A stretch of DNA of 9,747 bases from Verrucomicrobiota bacterium (GCA_008932955.1 WBXE01000088.1:1-9747), one strand, 5' to 3'. Positions 1 to 6,622 are shown, numbered from the stretch's first letter. Numbers and translations are program-made. The notes: a model not told the origin generated them from the letters alone.

Positions 1-3
1 ATC

Positions 4-186
4 TCAGTGCCGGTGTGCCACCATGCGTCTATAGACGATACCGGCGAGGCGGTCGATGACCAGGGCCAGCAGCAGCCCGCCAGTCATGCCGGCGAGTGAA
101 CCGATGACGAGAATCTGGCCGCCGTAATAAAAGGTCTGTCCCTTAGTCAATAACGCGCCGTGATAAAAGGTCTGTCCCTTAGTCAA
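4..186 (-). CDS. Small hydrophobic ORF after lnt (doubtful)
   Basis: A 60-codon reading frame with a TTG start overlaps the lnt stop (TTGA, 183-186). Its first 24 or so residues are encoded by the two direct repeat copies, so the peptide begins with a 12-residue block that is nearly repeated (TKGQTFYHG / TKGQTFYYG). The rest is one hydrophobic, glycine-rich stretch (VIGSLAGMTGGLLLALVI) and a basic tail ending RRMVAHRH. I do not recognise a family. It could be a small single-span membrane peptide translated by coupling to lnt, a remnant of a longer gene whose 5' end was replaced by the repeat, or a chance open frame. The ATG at internal residue 34 would leave only the membrane span. Low confidence because the start lies in repeat DNA and is TTG. 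Confidence 0.25.
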   Translation of the reverse strand: MTKGQTFYHGALLTKGQTFYYGGQILVIGSLAGMTGGLLLALVIDRLAGIVYRRMVAHRH

Positions 187-187
187 T
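121..187. repeat. Two 31-bp direct repeats with GGTCTGTCCC core
   Basis: Copies at 121-151 and 157-187 agree at 30 of 31 positions and are separated by 5 bp (period 36). Each contains AAAAGGTCTGTCCCTTAG. The right copy contains the lnt stop codon (183-185). From general knowledge, short sequences with GGTCTGTCCC (GGGACAGACC on the other strand) recur between genes in many environmental genomes, sometimes near IS200-like REP-associated transposases. No transposase is present here. Probably a duplicated short interspersed repeat; its type is inference. Confidence 0.7.
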
Positions 188-2024
188 GACCCGGCCGGGT
201 GAGCGTGGCCGTTCCCAGCGCCAGCAAGGCGAGCAAGATGATGCCGCCATCGCCGAGGACTGCGTAGAGGGTGACGGCCGGTTCGAGCGGCACGTCCAAC
301 TCGGTGAGGAGCGTGCCGCGGGTGAAGTGGCTGCCAGTCGCATCGCTTAGAACCTGAGCGGCGCCGGTATCGGGGTGGGCGGTGGAGCCGCAGCTGGATA
401 TGGCGGCGCTCACGCCGGTATTGGCGCAGCGCAGCATGGGGCGGCGCAATTCGATGGCGCGGAAGCGGGCGTTGGCGAAATGTTGGGCGGCTGCGGCGGA
501 GTGTTTGAACCAGCCGTCATTGGTGACGTTGAGAATGACTTGCGGGCCGGGCCGGGCAAACTGGCGAAGTAGACGCGGGACGCTGTCTTCGAAACACACG
601 CTCGGGATAGCGCCGATGCTGCGACCGCCGACGTTGAGGGTGAGTGGCTCGAACGAATCGCCGGGAGTGAACGAGCCGTTGTATTCGGTGCCGGATTGCT
701 GCTCGTAGATTTGTTTGAGAAATGGCAGGGAGTCCACCAGCGGAATGGTTTCGCCGAAAATCACCAGGTGGTGTTTGCGGAATGTCTGCAATTCATCGCT
801 AGGAGACATGACGGCGAGCGAGTTATAGATGCGGCCATCGGGTTTGGGGATCAATTGCTCGCCTTTAGGCAGCGCCTCCATTTCGTTGATCCCGTAAATG
901 AGCGTGAAGGGCCCGGCCCTGCGCACTTGGGCGATGGTATCGAGGTTTTGTTGCCAAGTGCCCCAGCCGCCATCGGCCGTGCGCAGAAGTTGCCCGCGCA
1001 GGGCTCCTTCCGGCCACAGCACCCAGTCTGGCCAGTGCCGGACCGCCGACTCTCCGCTTAGGGCGTCGGCTTGTTTGATCGCCTCCAGCGCTGCCAGGGT
1101 GTCATCCTCGTAGGCAGCGGTGATTTTCAAATCGTCCCACTGCACTGCGGCGGCCTCCTGCGGCACGTCGAGTTGCACCAGCAACGACCTGATTCTAACC
1201 GACTTGCGGTAGCCTTCGCCCTGCAGCCTAGCCGACCCGTAGCCTAACACCAGCGCCACGATCAGGACCGCAGCGGCCACGTCCCACCACTGGCGGGGTT
1301 CGGGCGCCGGGCTTTTAGTTAGCAGGCGGGCGGCGGCCTGCACCATCACCGCCTGACAAAATACCAGCAATAGTGAAAGGCCGATCACACCCAACAAATC
1401 CGCCGCCTGTGCCAGCAGCAAGCTATCATGGAACGCCACGCCGAGCGGGTTCCAGCCGAAGCCGCTGAACAGCCAACTGCGCAGCCACTCCAACCCGGCC
1501 CAGATGGCTCCGTGGCAATAGGCGCTTCGCAAGCTCAAGCGCGGCGATCCCGGCACGCTCGGCAGCACCGCGGCGAGCAGCCGGTGGCGCCGCGAATGAC
1601 ATGGCGCGGGCGTCTGCGTGGCGCGATGTTTGTGCCAGGGATTGCCCAGAGTGGCGGCGAAGGCCCCAAATACGCCCCAGAAAAGCCCCAGATAGAGCGG
1701 CAACAAGCCCGCCGCCAGCCACGATACCTCGCCCAGCCAGTAAAATTGCCCGCCGCTGCTCACGCTGCCGGCCAGCCAGCCCAGGCCGAAGCCATTCAAC
1801 CCCGCCCGTTTCCCCTCCAACGACCACAGCGCCGGCAATAGCGGCAACAACGCCAGCCAGGCCAGGCCCACGGCATGAAACGGCGGGAACAGCCCCACCA
1901 CCAGCAAGCCGCTGCTGATGGCACCGGCCACTCTCATCCATCCTTTGCGCGTCGGCATGCCCGCAGCATGTGGCGCTGCGCCGCCCTCGGTCCACTGCAA
2001 ATTGAGAACGCTGAGCGGGATCAT
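183..2024 (-). CDS. lnt: Apolipoprotein N-acyltransferase
   Basis: Lnt is an inner-membrane enzyme that transfers an acyl chain from a phospholipid to the N-terminal cysteine of apolipoproteins, the last step of lipoprotein maturation. The 613-residue product has an N-terminal multi-span region (about 30-265), then a nitrilase-like periplasmic domain (about 275-580), then a last membrane span (about 585-607). The catalytic residues are visible: Glu339 in LWPEGA, Lys417 in RKHHLVIFGE and Cys477 in SVCFED, with NVTNDGWF after them. It is longer than the roughly 510 residues of E. coli, partly because of a basic, Pro/Ser-rich insert near residues 130-170. The ATG at 2024 has no good ribosome site; upstream in frame there is a stop (2066-2064) and no other start, while a later Met23 is possible. 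The stop sits in a direct repeat copy, so the extreme C-terminus (TLTRPGH) may have been altered by repeat insertion. It is divergent from the ars operon and probably unrelated to it. Confidence 0.95.
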   Translation of the reverse strand: MIPLSVLNLQWTEGGAAPHAAGMPTRKGWMRVAGAISSGLLVVGLFPPFHAVGLAWLALLPLLPALWSLEGKRAGLNGFGLGWLAGSVSSGGQFYWLGEVSWLAAGLLPLYLGLFWGVFGAFAATLGNPWHKHRATQTPAPCHSRRHRLLAAVLPSVPGSPRLSLRSAYCHGAIWAGLEWLRSWLFSGFGWNPLGVAFHDSLLLAQAADLLGVIGLSLLLVFCQAVMVQAAARLLTKSPAPEPRQWWDVAAAVLIVALVLGYGSARLQGEGYRKSVRIRSLLVQLDVPQEAAAVQWDDLKITAAYEDDTLAALEAIKQADALSGESAVRHWPDWVLWPEGALRGQLLRTADGGWGTWQQNLDTIAQVRRAGPFTLIYGINEMEALPKGEQLIPKPDGRIYNSLAVMSPSDELQTFRKHHLVIFGETIPLVDSLPFLKQIYEQQSGTEYNGSFTPGDSFEPLTLNVGGRSIGAIPSVCFEDSVPRLLRQFARPGPQVILNVTNDGWFKHSAAAAQHFANARFRAIELRRPMLRCANTGVSAAISSCGSTAHPDTGAAQVLSDATGSHFTRGTLLTELDVPLEPAVTLYAVLGDGGIILLALLALGTATLTRPGH

Positions 2025-2065
2025 GGAAAAAGATGCAGCAAAATCCCAAGCATCCTCTCCCCTTT
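2021..2065 (-). promoter_or_regulatory. SD-like site and 10-codon leader ORF before lnt
   Basis: On the minus strand AAAGGGGAGAGG (2065-2054) lies directly before an ATG (2053-2051) that opens a 10-codon frame, MLGILLHLFP. Its stop overlaps the lnt ATG as ATGA (2024-2021). The purine-rich site is about 29 nt from the lnt start, too far to serve it directly, so lnt translation could be coupled to this leader. This is read from the sequence only; such a short ORF may be chance. Confidence 0.25.
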
Positions 2066-2102
2066 ACAAGGACAATCCCGGGTGCCGTCGCCGCAAGAGC
2101 GT

Positions 2103-2124
2103 GGGCAATCTCACGATTGCACCC
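2103..2124. other. Small hairpin in lnt/arsR spacer
   Basis: GCAATC (2105-2110) and GATTGC (2115-2120) form a 6-bp stem with a TCAC loop. It can extend by GG/CC across one bulged A, and is followed on the plus strand by ATTTTA. It could be a weak terminator, an operator-like dyad in the lnt leader, or chance. Confidence 0.3.
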
Positions 2125-2132
2125 ATTTTACC

Positions 2133-2149
2133 GCGGGCGGCAAGCCCGC
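2133..2149. other. GC hairpin in lnt/arsR spacer
   Basis: GCGGGC (2133-2138) and GCCCGC (2144-2149) form a perfect 6-bp GC stem with a 5-nt loop. There is no T-run on either side, so it is not a classic intrinsic terminator. It lies 8 bp beyond the hairpin at 2103-2124, inside the divergent promoter region. Confidence 0.3.
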
Positions 2150-2235
2150 TGCAGCTGGTAGATGGTGGGCAATGAGTCGAACGATTGTACGGATGAAGAA
2201 GAAAAAAATCCCCAAAGATGCTTGTTTTTGCTTGT

Positions 2236-2263
2236 GCTTATTTAATGAACCGCTTAATTAATG
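2236..2263 (+). promoter_or_regulatory. Candidate arsR promoter/operator: 12-bp direct repeat
   Basis: GCTTATTTAATG (2236-2247) and GCTTAATTAATG (2252-2263) match at 11 of 12 bases with a 16-bp period. They lie in an AT-rich pocket ending 7 bp before the arsR ATG, in an otherwise GC-rich region. TTAAT (2242-2246) and ATTAA (2257-2261) also form a small dyad. ArsR repressors bind AT-rich dyads over their own promoters, so this is the best autoregulatory site in the spacer. A weak -35/-10 pair, TTGTGC (2232-2237) and TAATTA (2255-2260), overlaps it. Assignment is inference. Confidence 0.35.
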
Positions 2264-2270
2264 GCACGTC

Positions 2271-2639
2271 ATGTCCGCCACGCGCCATCATTCCGAACAA
2301 ATCATCGCCATTTACAAGTGCCTGTGCGATGGGAACCGGCTACGCATTCTCAACCTGCTGCGCACGGGGCCGCAATGCGTGTGCCACATCGAGCAAGTAC
2401 TGGGAATTGGCGCGGTGCGCACATCCCAACAACTCGCCTACCTGCGGCGCCACGCGATGGTGGAGGTGGAAATCCGCGGCACCTGGCGGATATACGCGTT
2501 GCCGGCCAAGCCCAGCCCGCAACTAAGCGCCCATCTCGCCTGCCTGCAGGACTGCGTTTTCGAGAACGGCGGGTTTCGTGACGACCTGGCGCAACTCAAG
2601 AAAATCCGCCGCAACCACTGCGGCCCGCAACCAATCTAA
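2271..2639 (+). CDS. arsR: ArsR-family arsenic-responsive repressor
   Basis: A 122-residue winged-helix repressor of the ArsR/SmtB family, expected to bind the operon's own promoter and release it when As(III) or Sb(III) binds. The fold is seen in NRLRILNLL (22-30), the recognition-helix region VRTSQQLAYLRRHAMV (49-64) and the wing EVEIRGTWRIYAL (65-77). The E. coli-type metal box ELCVCDLC appears here as QCVCHIEQ: Cys36 and Cys38 are kept but the third Cys is missing. Further cysteines occur at 17, 19, 91, 95 and 117, so the third ligand may be elsewhere. It starts at ATG 2271 without a clear ribosome site; an overlapping frame from 2261 is not homologous to anything I recognise. It is first in the operon, with arsC 20 bp downstream. 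Confidence 0.92.
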   Translation: MSATRHHSEQIIAIYKCLCDGNRLRILNLLRTGPQCVCHIEQVLGIGAVRTSQQLAYLRRHAMVEVEIRGTWRIYALPAKPSPQLSAHLACLQDCVFENGGFRDDLAQLKKIRRNHCGPQPI

Positions 2640-2659
2640 CATCGCCCCCCCACCGACCC

Positions 2660-3115
2660 ATGTCCCATCCCCAGCTCCCCCTTGTACTGATCTTGTGCAC
2701 TGGCAATTCGTGCCGCAGCCACCTGGCCGAAGGCATTCTTCGCCACGCCGCCGGCGACCTGCTCGACGTGCGCAGTGCCGGTTCGCGCCCCGCCGGCTAC
2801 GTGCATCCGCTGGCCATCCAGGCGATGGCGGAGATTGGCATCGATATTTCCGCTCACCACAGCAAGCACTTGGACGAGTTTCTCCAACAAAACGTCGAAA
2901 CCGTCATCACCGTGTGCGGCAATGTGGACCAAGCCTGCCCGCTCTTCCCCGGCCAATTGAACCGCCATCATTGGGGGTTCGATGATCCGGCCCACGCGCC
3001 GGGCGACGTAGCCGCCCAAATCGCCGTGTTCCGCCGCGTGCGCGACGAAATCAAGCGGGTGTTCGAGGCATACGCCGACGGCCGCCGCGACGCCGCCAAA
3101 GCCAATACAAACTAA
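2660..3115 (+). CDS. arsC: Arsenate reductase, low-MW phosphatase (thioredoxin) type
   Basis: A cytoplasmic enzyme reducing arsenate to arsenite through a relay of three cysteines, normally recharged by thioredoxin. The 151-residue protein has the phosphatase P-loop CTGNSCR (Cys13-Arg19), a resolving pair Cys86 and Cys93 in VCGNVDQACP, and the acid motif FDDPA (107-111). The Cys86-Cys93 spacing of seven equals that of Cys82-Cys89 in S. aureus ArsC, which supports the thioredoxin-coupled class over the glutaredoxin-coupled E. coli class. Thioredoxin use is inferred from family. It starts at ATG 2660; the upstream sequence is C-rich with no Shine-Dalgarno. It lies 20 bp after arsR and 11 bp before arsD, consistent with one transcript. 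Confidence 0.95.
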   Translation: MSHPQLPLVLILCTGNSCRSHLAEGILRHAAGDLLDVRSAGSRPAGYVHPLAIQAMAEIGIDISAHHSKHLDEFLQQNVETVITVCGNVDQACPLFPGQLNRHHWGFDDPAHAPGDVAAQIAVFRRVRDEIKRVFEAYADGRRDAAKANTN

Positions 3116-3126
3116 CCAAAAAAACC

Positions 3127-3459
3127 ATGAATTTGCTGCAAGTCTATGATCCGCCGATGTGCTGCTCCACTGGTGTCTGTGGCACCCAGGTGGACCTCGA
3201 ACTGGTTAGTTTCGCGGTCATGCTGGCGCAACTCCGCGGCCATGGCATTGCCGTCGAGCGTTATAACCTAGGCCAACAACCGCTGGCGTTTGTTAACAAC
3301 CCAGCGGTCAAGGCCCTGTTGGAAAAATCTGGGACTGACGCCTTGCCAGTGATTTTCCAAGATGGGGTCGTGTTGCTGCAAGGCCGCTACCCGACGTCGG
3401 CCGAGCGCAAGGACTGGCTGTGCGCGGCGCAAGCTCAGGCAACCGGGACGGTCTCATGA
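3127..3459 (+). CDS. arsD: Arsenite metallochaperone ArsD
   Basis: ArsD carries As(III) in the cytoplasm and delivers it to the ArsA ATPase, raising its affinity at low arsenite. The product is 110 residues with a thioredoxin-like layout. It opens with LQVYDPPMCCSTGVCG, which places Cys12, Cys13 and Cys18 at the same positions as the As(III)-binding cysteines of the E. coli plasmid protein. ALPVIFQDG (about 72-80) is the typical late strand-turn. The C-terminal vicinal cysteine pairs seen in some ArsD proteins are absent (only one Cys, in DWLCAA), and those are known to be dispensable. The TGA stop overlaps the arsA ATG (ATGA, 3456-3459). Confidence 0.96.
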   Translation: MNLLQVYDPPMCCSTGVCGTQVDLELVSFAVMLAQLRGHGIAVERYNLGQQPLAFVNNPAVKALLEKSGTDALPVIFQDGVVLLQGRYPTSAERKDWLCAAQAQATGTVS

Positions 3460-5252
3460 AGCTGCCGCCCTATCAGACCGAAGACATCGGCAGCACCCGC
3501 TATGTGTTTTTCACCGGCAAGGGCGGCGTTGGCAAGACCTCGCTGTCCTGCGCCACCGCCTTGCAACTCGCCGGGGCGGGTCGGCGCGTGTTGTTAGTGA
3601 GCACCGATCCTGCCTCCAACCTCGATGAAGTCCTGGGTACGGCCTTGTCGCGCGAGCCCACCGCCATCGCCGGGGTGGTGGGGCTTGATGCACTCAATAT
3701 CAATCCGCTAGAGGCCGCCGCCGCTTACCGCGAACGGCTCATCGGGCCGCTGCGCGGCTTGCTACCGGAGACGGCGCTGCGCAGCATGGAGGAGCAACTA
3801 TCGGGATCCTGCACGGTGGAAATCGCGGCCTTTGATGAATTTGCCGGGCTCATTGGCAACCCGCAGGCGGCAGCTAACTACGATCACGTGGTGTTTGACA
3901 CCGCGCCCACCGGCCACACGCTGCGGCTCATGAGCCTAGCCAAGGCATGGGATCAATTCCTCAACCACAATACCAGTGGCACATCCTGTCTCGGCCCTCT
4001 AGCCGGTTTGGAAAAACAGCGCGCCATCTATGAGGCCACAGTCACCACCCTGGCCGATGCTGCGGCGACGATGATCATGTTAGTATGTCGTCCGCAAGCC
4101 GCCGCCTTGCGCGAGGCGCAACGCACGTCCGACGAACTGCGGGCGCTCGGGGTGGTCAATCAGCGCCTCATCATCAACGGGGTCTTTGAAACATCCTGCA
4201 CTGCCGATGCCACCGCACTGGCCATGCAGCAGCGCGGTTCGACCGCCTTGGCCGGCGCGCGTGACTTCATCGCCAGCCTGCCGAGTTACCAGGTGCCGCT
4301 GCGCCCCATCAATATCCTCGGCCTCCATGGCCTGCGATGCTTGCTGGATGGCGACCCGGTTAGCGCCGCGCCACAGCCCCCCGATGTGCGGACGCTGCCC
4401 GCCATGGACAGCCTCACCCAAGTGGTGGCGGATCTGGAGCGCCGTGGCCACGGCGTGATCATGACCATGGGTAAAGGTGGCGTCGGCAAAACGACGGTGG
4501 CGGCAGCCATCGCGGTGATGCTGGCCAAGCGCGGCCATGCCGTGCATCTGAGCACCACCGATCCGGCCGCGCATCTGGTGCACACCTTGGCGGGACACGT
4601 GGCCGGGCTCACGCTCAGCAGGATCGACCCGGCAGCGGAAACCGCCGCCTATCAGGCAGAAGTGATGCAGGCTCAGGACGGCGTGCTGGATGCGGCCGCC
4701 CGCTTATTGTTAGAGGAAGACCTGCGCTCCCCCTGTACCGAGGAGATCGCGGTTTTCCGTGCCTTTGCCCGCGTCGTCGGCCACGGCAGCCAGGGATTTG
4801 TCGTGCTGGACACCGCGCCCACCGGCCACACCTTGTTGCTGCTGGATGCCAGCGAGGCCTATCAACGCGAGATGGAGCGCCAGGCGCGCAACAGCCAACC
4901 GGAGGAAGTGCGGCAACTGCTCGGGCGGCTGCGCGATCCGGCCTTCACGCGCATTTTACTTGTCACGCTGGCGGAAGCGACGCCGGTGCATGAGGCGGCG
5001 GCGTTGCAGGACGATCTGCGCCGCGCCCACATCGAACCCTTTGCCTGGGTCATCAATCAGAGCCTGCTTCACTGCGACTCCTGCGACTCCTTGTTGCAAC
5101 GCCGCGCCCAAGCGGAACTCCGCTACCTCCACGAGGTGGTGGAAATCCATGCCACCCGCAGCGCTTGGCTGCCTTGGCAAGCCGAGGAGCCCAGCGGCCC
5201 GAACGCCCTCACACGCCTCGCCGAATCTATCATCCCACCCCCACGACCATGA
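3456..5252 (+). CDS. arsA: Arsenite-transporting ATPase ArsA (two-domain)
   Basis: ArsA is the cytosolic ATPase that takes As(III) from ArsD and energises export through the membrane carrier. With ATG 3456 the product is 598 residues, close to the 583 of E. coli. It is a tandem duplication. Half A1 has the P-loop GKGGVGKT (21-28), STDPASNL and DTAPTGHT (148-155). Half A2 has GKGGVGKT (339-346), TTDPAAHL and DTAPTGHT (452-459). All three metalloid-binding cysteines are present: Cys119 (SGSCTVEI), Cys178 (GTSCLGP) and Cys427 (SPCTEEI). The 119-178 spacing of 59 equals that of E. coli Cys113-Cys172. I prefer ATG 3456 to an in-frame GTG at 3420, because it gives the ATGA overlap with arsD and the usual short lead to the first P-loop. 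The stop overlaps the acr3 start (ATGA, 5249-5252). Both nucleotide sites look intact. Confidence 0.97.
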   Translation: MKLPPYQTEDIGSTRYVFFTGKGGVGKTSLSCATALQLAGAGRRVLLVSTDPASNLDEVLGTALSREPTAIAGVVGLDALNINPLEAAAAYRERLIGPLRGLLPETALRSMEEQLSGSCTVEIAAFDEFAGLIGNPQAAANYDHVVFDTAPTGHTLRLMSLAKAWDQFLNHNTSGTSCLGPLAGLEKQRAIYEATVTTLADAAATMIMLVCRPQAAALREAQRTSDELRALGVVNQRLIINGVFETSCTADATALAMQQRGSTALAGARDFIASLPSYQVPLRPINILGLHGLRCLLDGDPVSAAPQPPDVRTLPAMDSLTQVVADLERRGHGVIMTMGKGGVGKTTVAAAIAVMLAKRGHAVHLSTTDPAAHLVHTLAGHVAGLTLSRIDPAAETAAYQAEVMQAQDGVLDAAARLLLEEDLRSPCTEEIAVFRAFARVVGHGSQGFVVLDTAPTGHTLLLLDASEAYQREMERQARNSQPEEVRQLLGRLRDPAFTRILLVTLAEATPVHEAAALQDDLRRAHIEPFAWVINQSLLHCDSCDSLLQRRAQAELRYLHEVVEIHATRSAWLPWQAEEPSGPNALTRLAESIIPPPRP

Positions 5253-6346
5253 ATCCTCCCCCTACCGCTGCGCCTCCCAAACGACTGAACTTTTTCGAGC
5301 GCTACCTATCGCTCTGGGTGTTCGTGTGCATGCTCGTCGGTGTAGCGCTGGGCAAACTGTTGCCTAACGTCATCGCCAGCCTCAGCCGGATGGAATTCGG
5401 CAATGGCTCGCACGTCAATATTCCTATCGCGTTGCTCATCTGGCTGATGATTTTCCCGATGATGCTCAAGATCGATTTCAGTTCGTTAGGCGGCATAGCC
5501 AAAAAGCCCAAGGGGCTGTTGATCACGTTGTTTGTCAACTGGTTAGTCAAACCCTTCAGCATGGCATTGCTCGCCTGGATTTTCCTGCAGCACGTATTTT
5601 CCGCATGGATCGAGCCGCAGATGGCCAAGAACTACACCGCCGGTCTGATCATCCTGGCTGCCGCGCCCTGCACCGCGATGGTGTTCGTGTGGAGTTATCT
5701 AACTGATGGCGACCCGGTCTACACGCTGGTGCAGGTGGCCGTCAACGACCTCATCATGTTGGTGGCCTTTGCGCCGATCGTGATGTTTTTGTGCGGGGTG
5801 GCGGATGTGATCGTGCCGAACCAGGTGCTCTTCACCTCGGTGCTGGTGTTCATCCTCATCCCGTTGCTGGCCGGCTATCTCACCCGCAAGGCGCTAGTCA
5901 AGGCGCATGGAATCGAGTGGTTCGAGCAAGTTTTCCTACCGCGCTTCCAGCCGCTGACGGTGGTGGCGTTGTTGGCGACGCTGCTGCTCATTTTTGCCTT
6001 TCAAGCGGACAATCTAACGACCCGATGGAGCGCTGTTATTTTATTGGCCATCCCGATCTTGGTGCAGGTCTATTGCAATTCCGGTTTGACCTATCTGTTG
6101 ATGCGGCGCTGCAAGGTGCCCCACTCCATCGCCGCGCCCGGGGCACTCATTGGTGCCAGCAACTTTTTTGAGCTGGCGGTGGCGGTGGCCATCACGCTGT
6201 TTGGTCCGGGTTCCGGGGCGGCCCTAGCCTGCGTGGTGGGGGTACTCGTCGAAGTGCCCGTGATGCTCTCGGTTTGCCGCGCCTGCAATGCCTCGCGGGG
6301 CTGGTACCAGCGCGGGGCGGGCCCGGAAACTGCGGCAGAGGGTTGA
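5249..6346 (+). CDS. acr3: ACR3-family arsenite efflux carrier
   Basis: ACR3 is an inner-membrane As(III) exporter of the bile/arsenite/riboflavin transporter superfamily, not related to ArsB. The 365-residue protein has a short Pro-rich cytoplasmic N-terminus, then FFERYLSLWVFVCMLVG, and about ten hydrophobic segments up to residue 350. The hallmark AAAPCTAMVFVWSYLTDGD contains Cys141, and GASNFFELAVAVAI contains Glu308. They correspond to the Cys and Glu shown to be essential in characterised ACR3 proteins (Cys129 and Glu305 in Corynebacterium). It starts at ATG 5249, overlapping the arsA stop. With arsDA upstream, export is probably ATP-driven; ACR3 can also work alone on the proton gradient. 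The TGA stop (6344-6346) lies inside the outer arm of an inverted repeat, so the last residues may be recent. The symbol arsB is also used in annotation for this gene. Confidence 0.96.
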   Translation: MNPPPTAAPPKRLNFFERYLSLWVFVCMLVGVALGKLLPNVIASLSRMEFGNGSHVNIPIALLIWLMIFPMMLKIDFSSLGGIAKKPKGLLITLFVNWLVKPFSMALLAWIFLQHVFSAWIEPQMAKNYTAGLIILAAAPCTAMVFVWSYLTDGDPVYTLVQVAVNDLIMLVAFAPIVMFLCGVADVIVPNQVLFTSVLVFILIPLLAGYLTRKALVKAHGIEWFEQVFLPRFQPLTVVALLATLLLIFAFQADNLTTRWSAVILLAIPILVQVYCNSGLTYLLMRRCKVPHSIAAPGALIGASNFFELAVAVAITLFGPGSGAALACVVGVLVEVPVMLSVCRACNASRGWYQRGAGPETAAEG

Positions 6347-6539
6347 ACCCGAATGCCGAAGTTTGACAATACTCGGGGGAAAATAAACCACGGATTACAC
6401 GGATTTTACGGATTAAAATAAGGGCGATCTAGCGCTTCTGCCGTGCCGAAAATGGTGAGAAAATTCACATCCAAAAAATCCGTGTAATCCGTGGTTTCAT
6501 GATCGAATTTCAGATTTCAGCTTCGGAGTTCGGGTTGAA
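6343..6539. repeat. Nested inverted-repeat element, outer arms
   Basis: TTGAACCCGAATGCCGAAG (6343-6361) is the imperfect reverse complement of CTTCGGAGTTCGGGTTGAA (6521-6539), with 16 of 19 positions paired. A second, perfect inverted repeat sits inside, and the unpaired stretches between outer and inner arms are 23 nt on each side. The whole 197-bp unit could fold into one long hairpin. It starts at the acr3 stop codon and codes for nothing I can recognise. It resembles a MITE-like or other dispersed palindromic element; target-site duplications were not found. Confidence 0.55.
6385..6497. repeat. Perfect 23-bp inverted repeat (ACCACGGATTACACGG type)
   Basis: The arm at 6385-6407 is the exact reverse complement of 6475-6497, with a 67-nt loop. 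The left arm contains ACCACGGATTACACGGATT, and CGGATT occurs three times in its vicinity. From general knowledge, this kind of sequence is scattered between genes in many environmental bacterial genomes. It could act as a bidirectional transcription barrier after acr3, but no T-run follows the arms. Confidence 0.8.
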
Positions 6540-6622
6540 TTGCACTCAAGCCCGCGCTCCGTGGGTGACAGGCGGCGCTGCGGTCGCGGAAAGATAGGGC
6601 GGTGGGCGTGCGTATCCGGGGC

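Noticed and set aside
121..187. Possible CRISPR array from the direct repeats
   Set aside because: Only two copies separated by 5 bp, no spacer of normal length and no cas genes.
375..1918. Several open frames on the plus strand opposite lnt, and a minus-strand frame at 1426-2049 overlapping its 5' half
   Set aside because: They are Arg/Pro/Ala-rich or low-complexity, without recognisable motifs, and are explained by the GC-rich codon use of lnt, whose catalytic motifs are intact in its own frame.
2261..2581. Alternative plus-strand frame starting 10 bp before arsR
   Set aside because: Its product is Arg/Pro/Ala-rich without a fold; the arsR frame has the winged-helix sequence.
3420..3455. 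In-frame GTG start upstream for arsA giving 12 more residues
   Set aside because: It would overlap arsD by 40 bp; the ATG at 3456 gives the ATGA overlap and usual family length.
2271..6346. Whether the ars cluster is a new metal or defence system
   Set aside because: Each gene matches a well-known arsenic family with its key residues, and the gene order is a known ars operon type.
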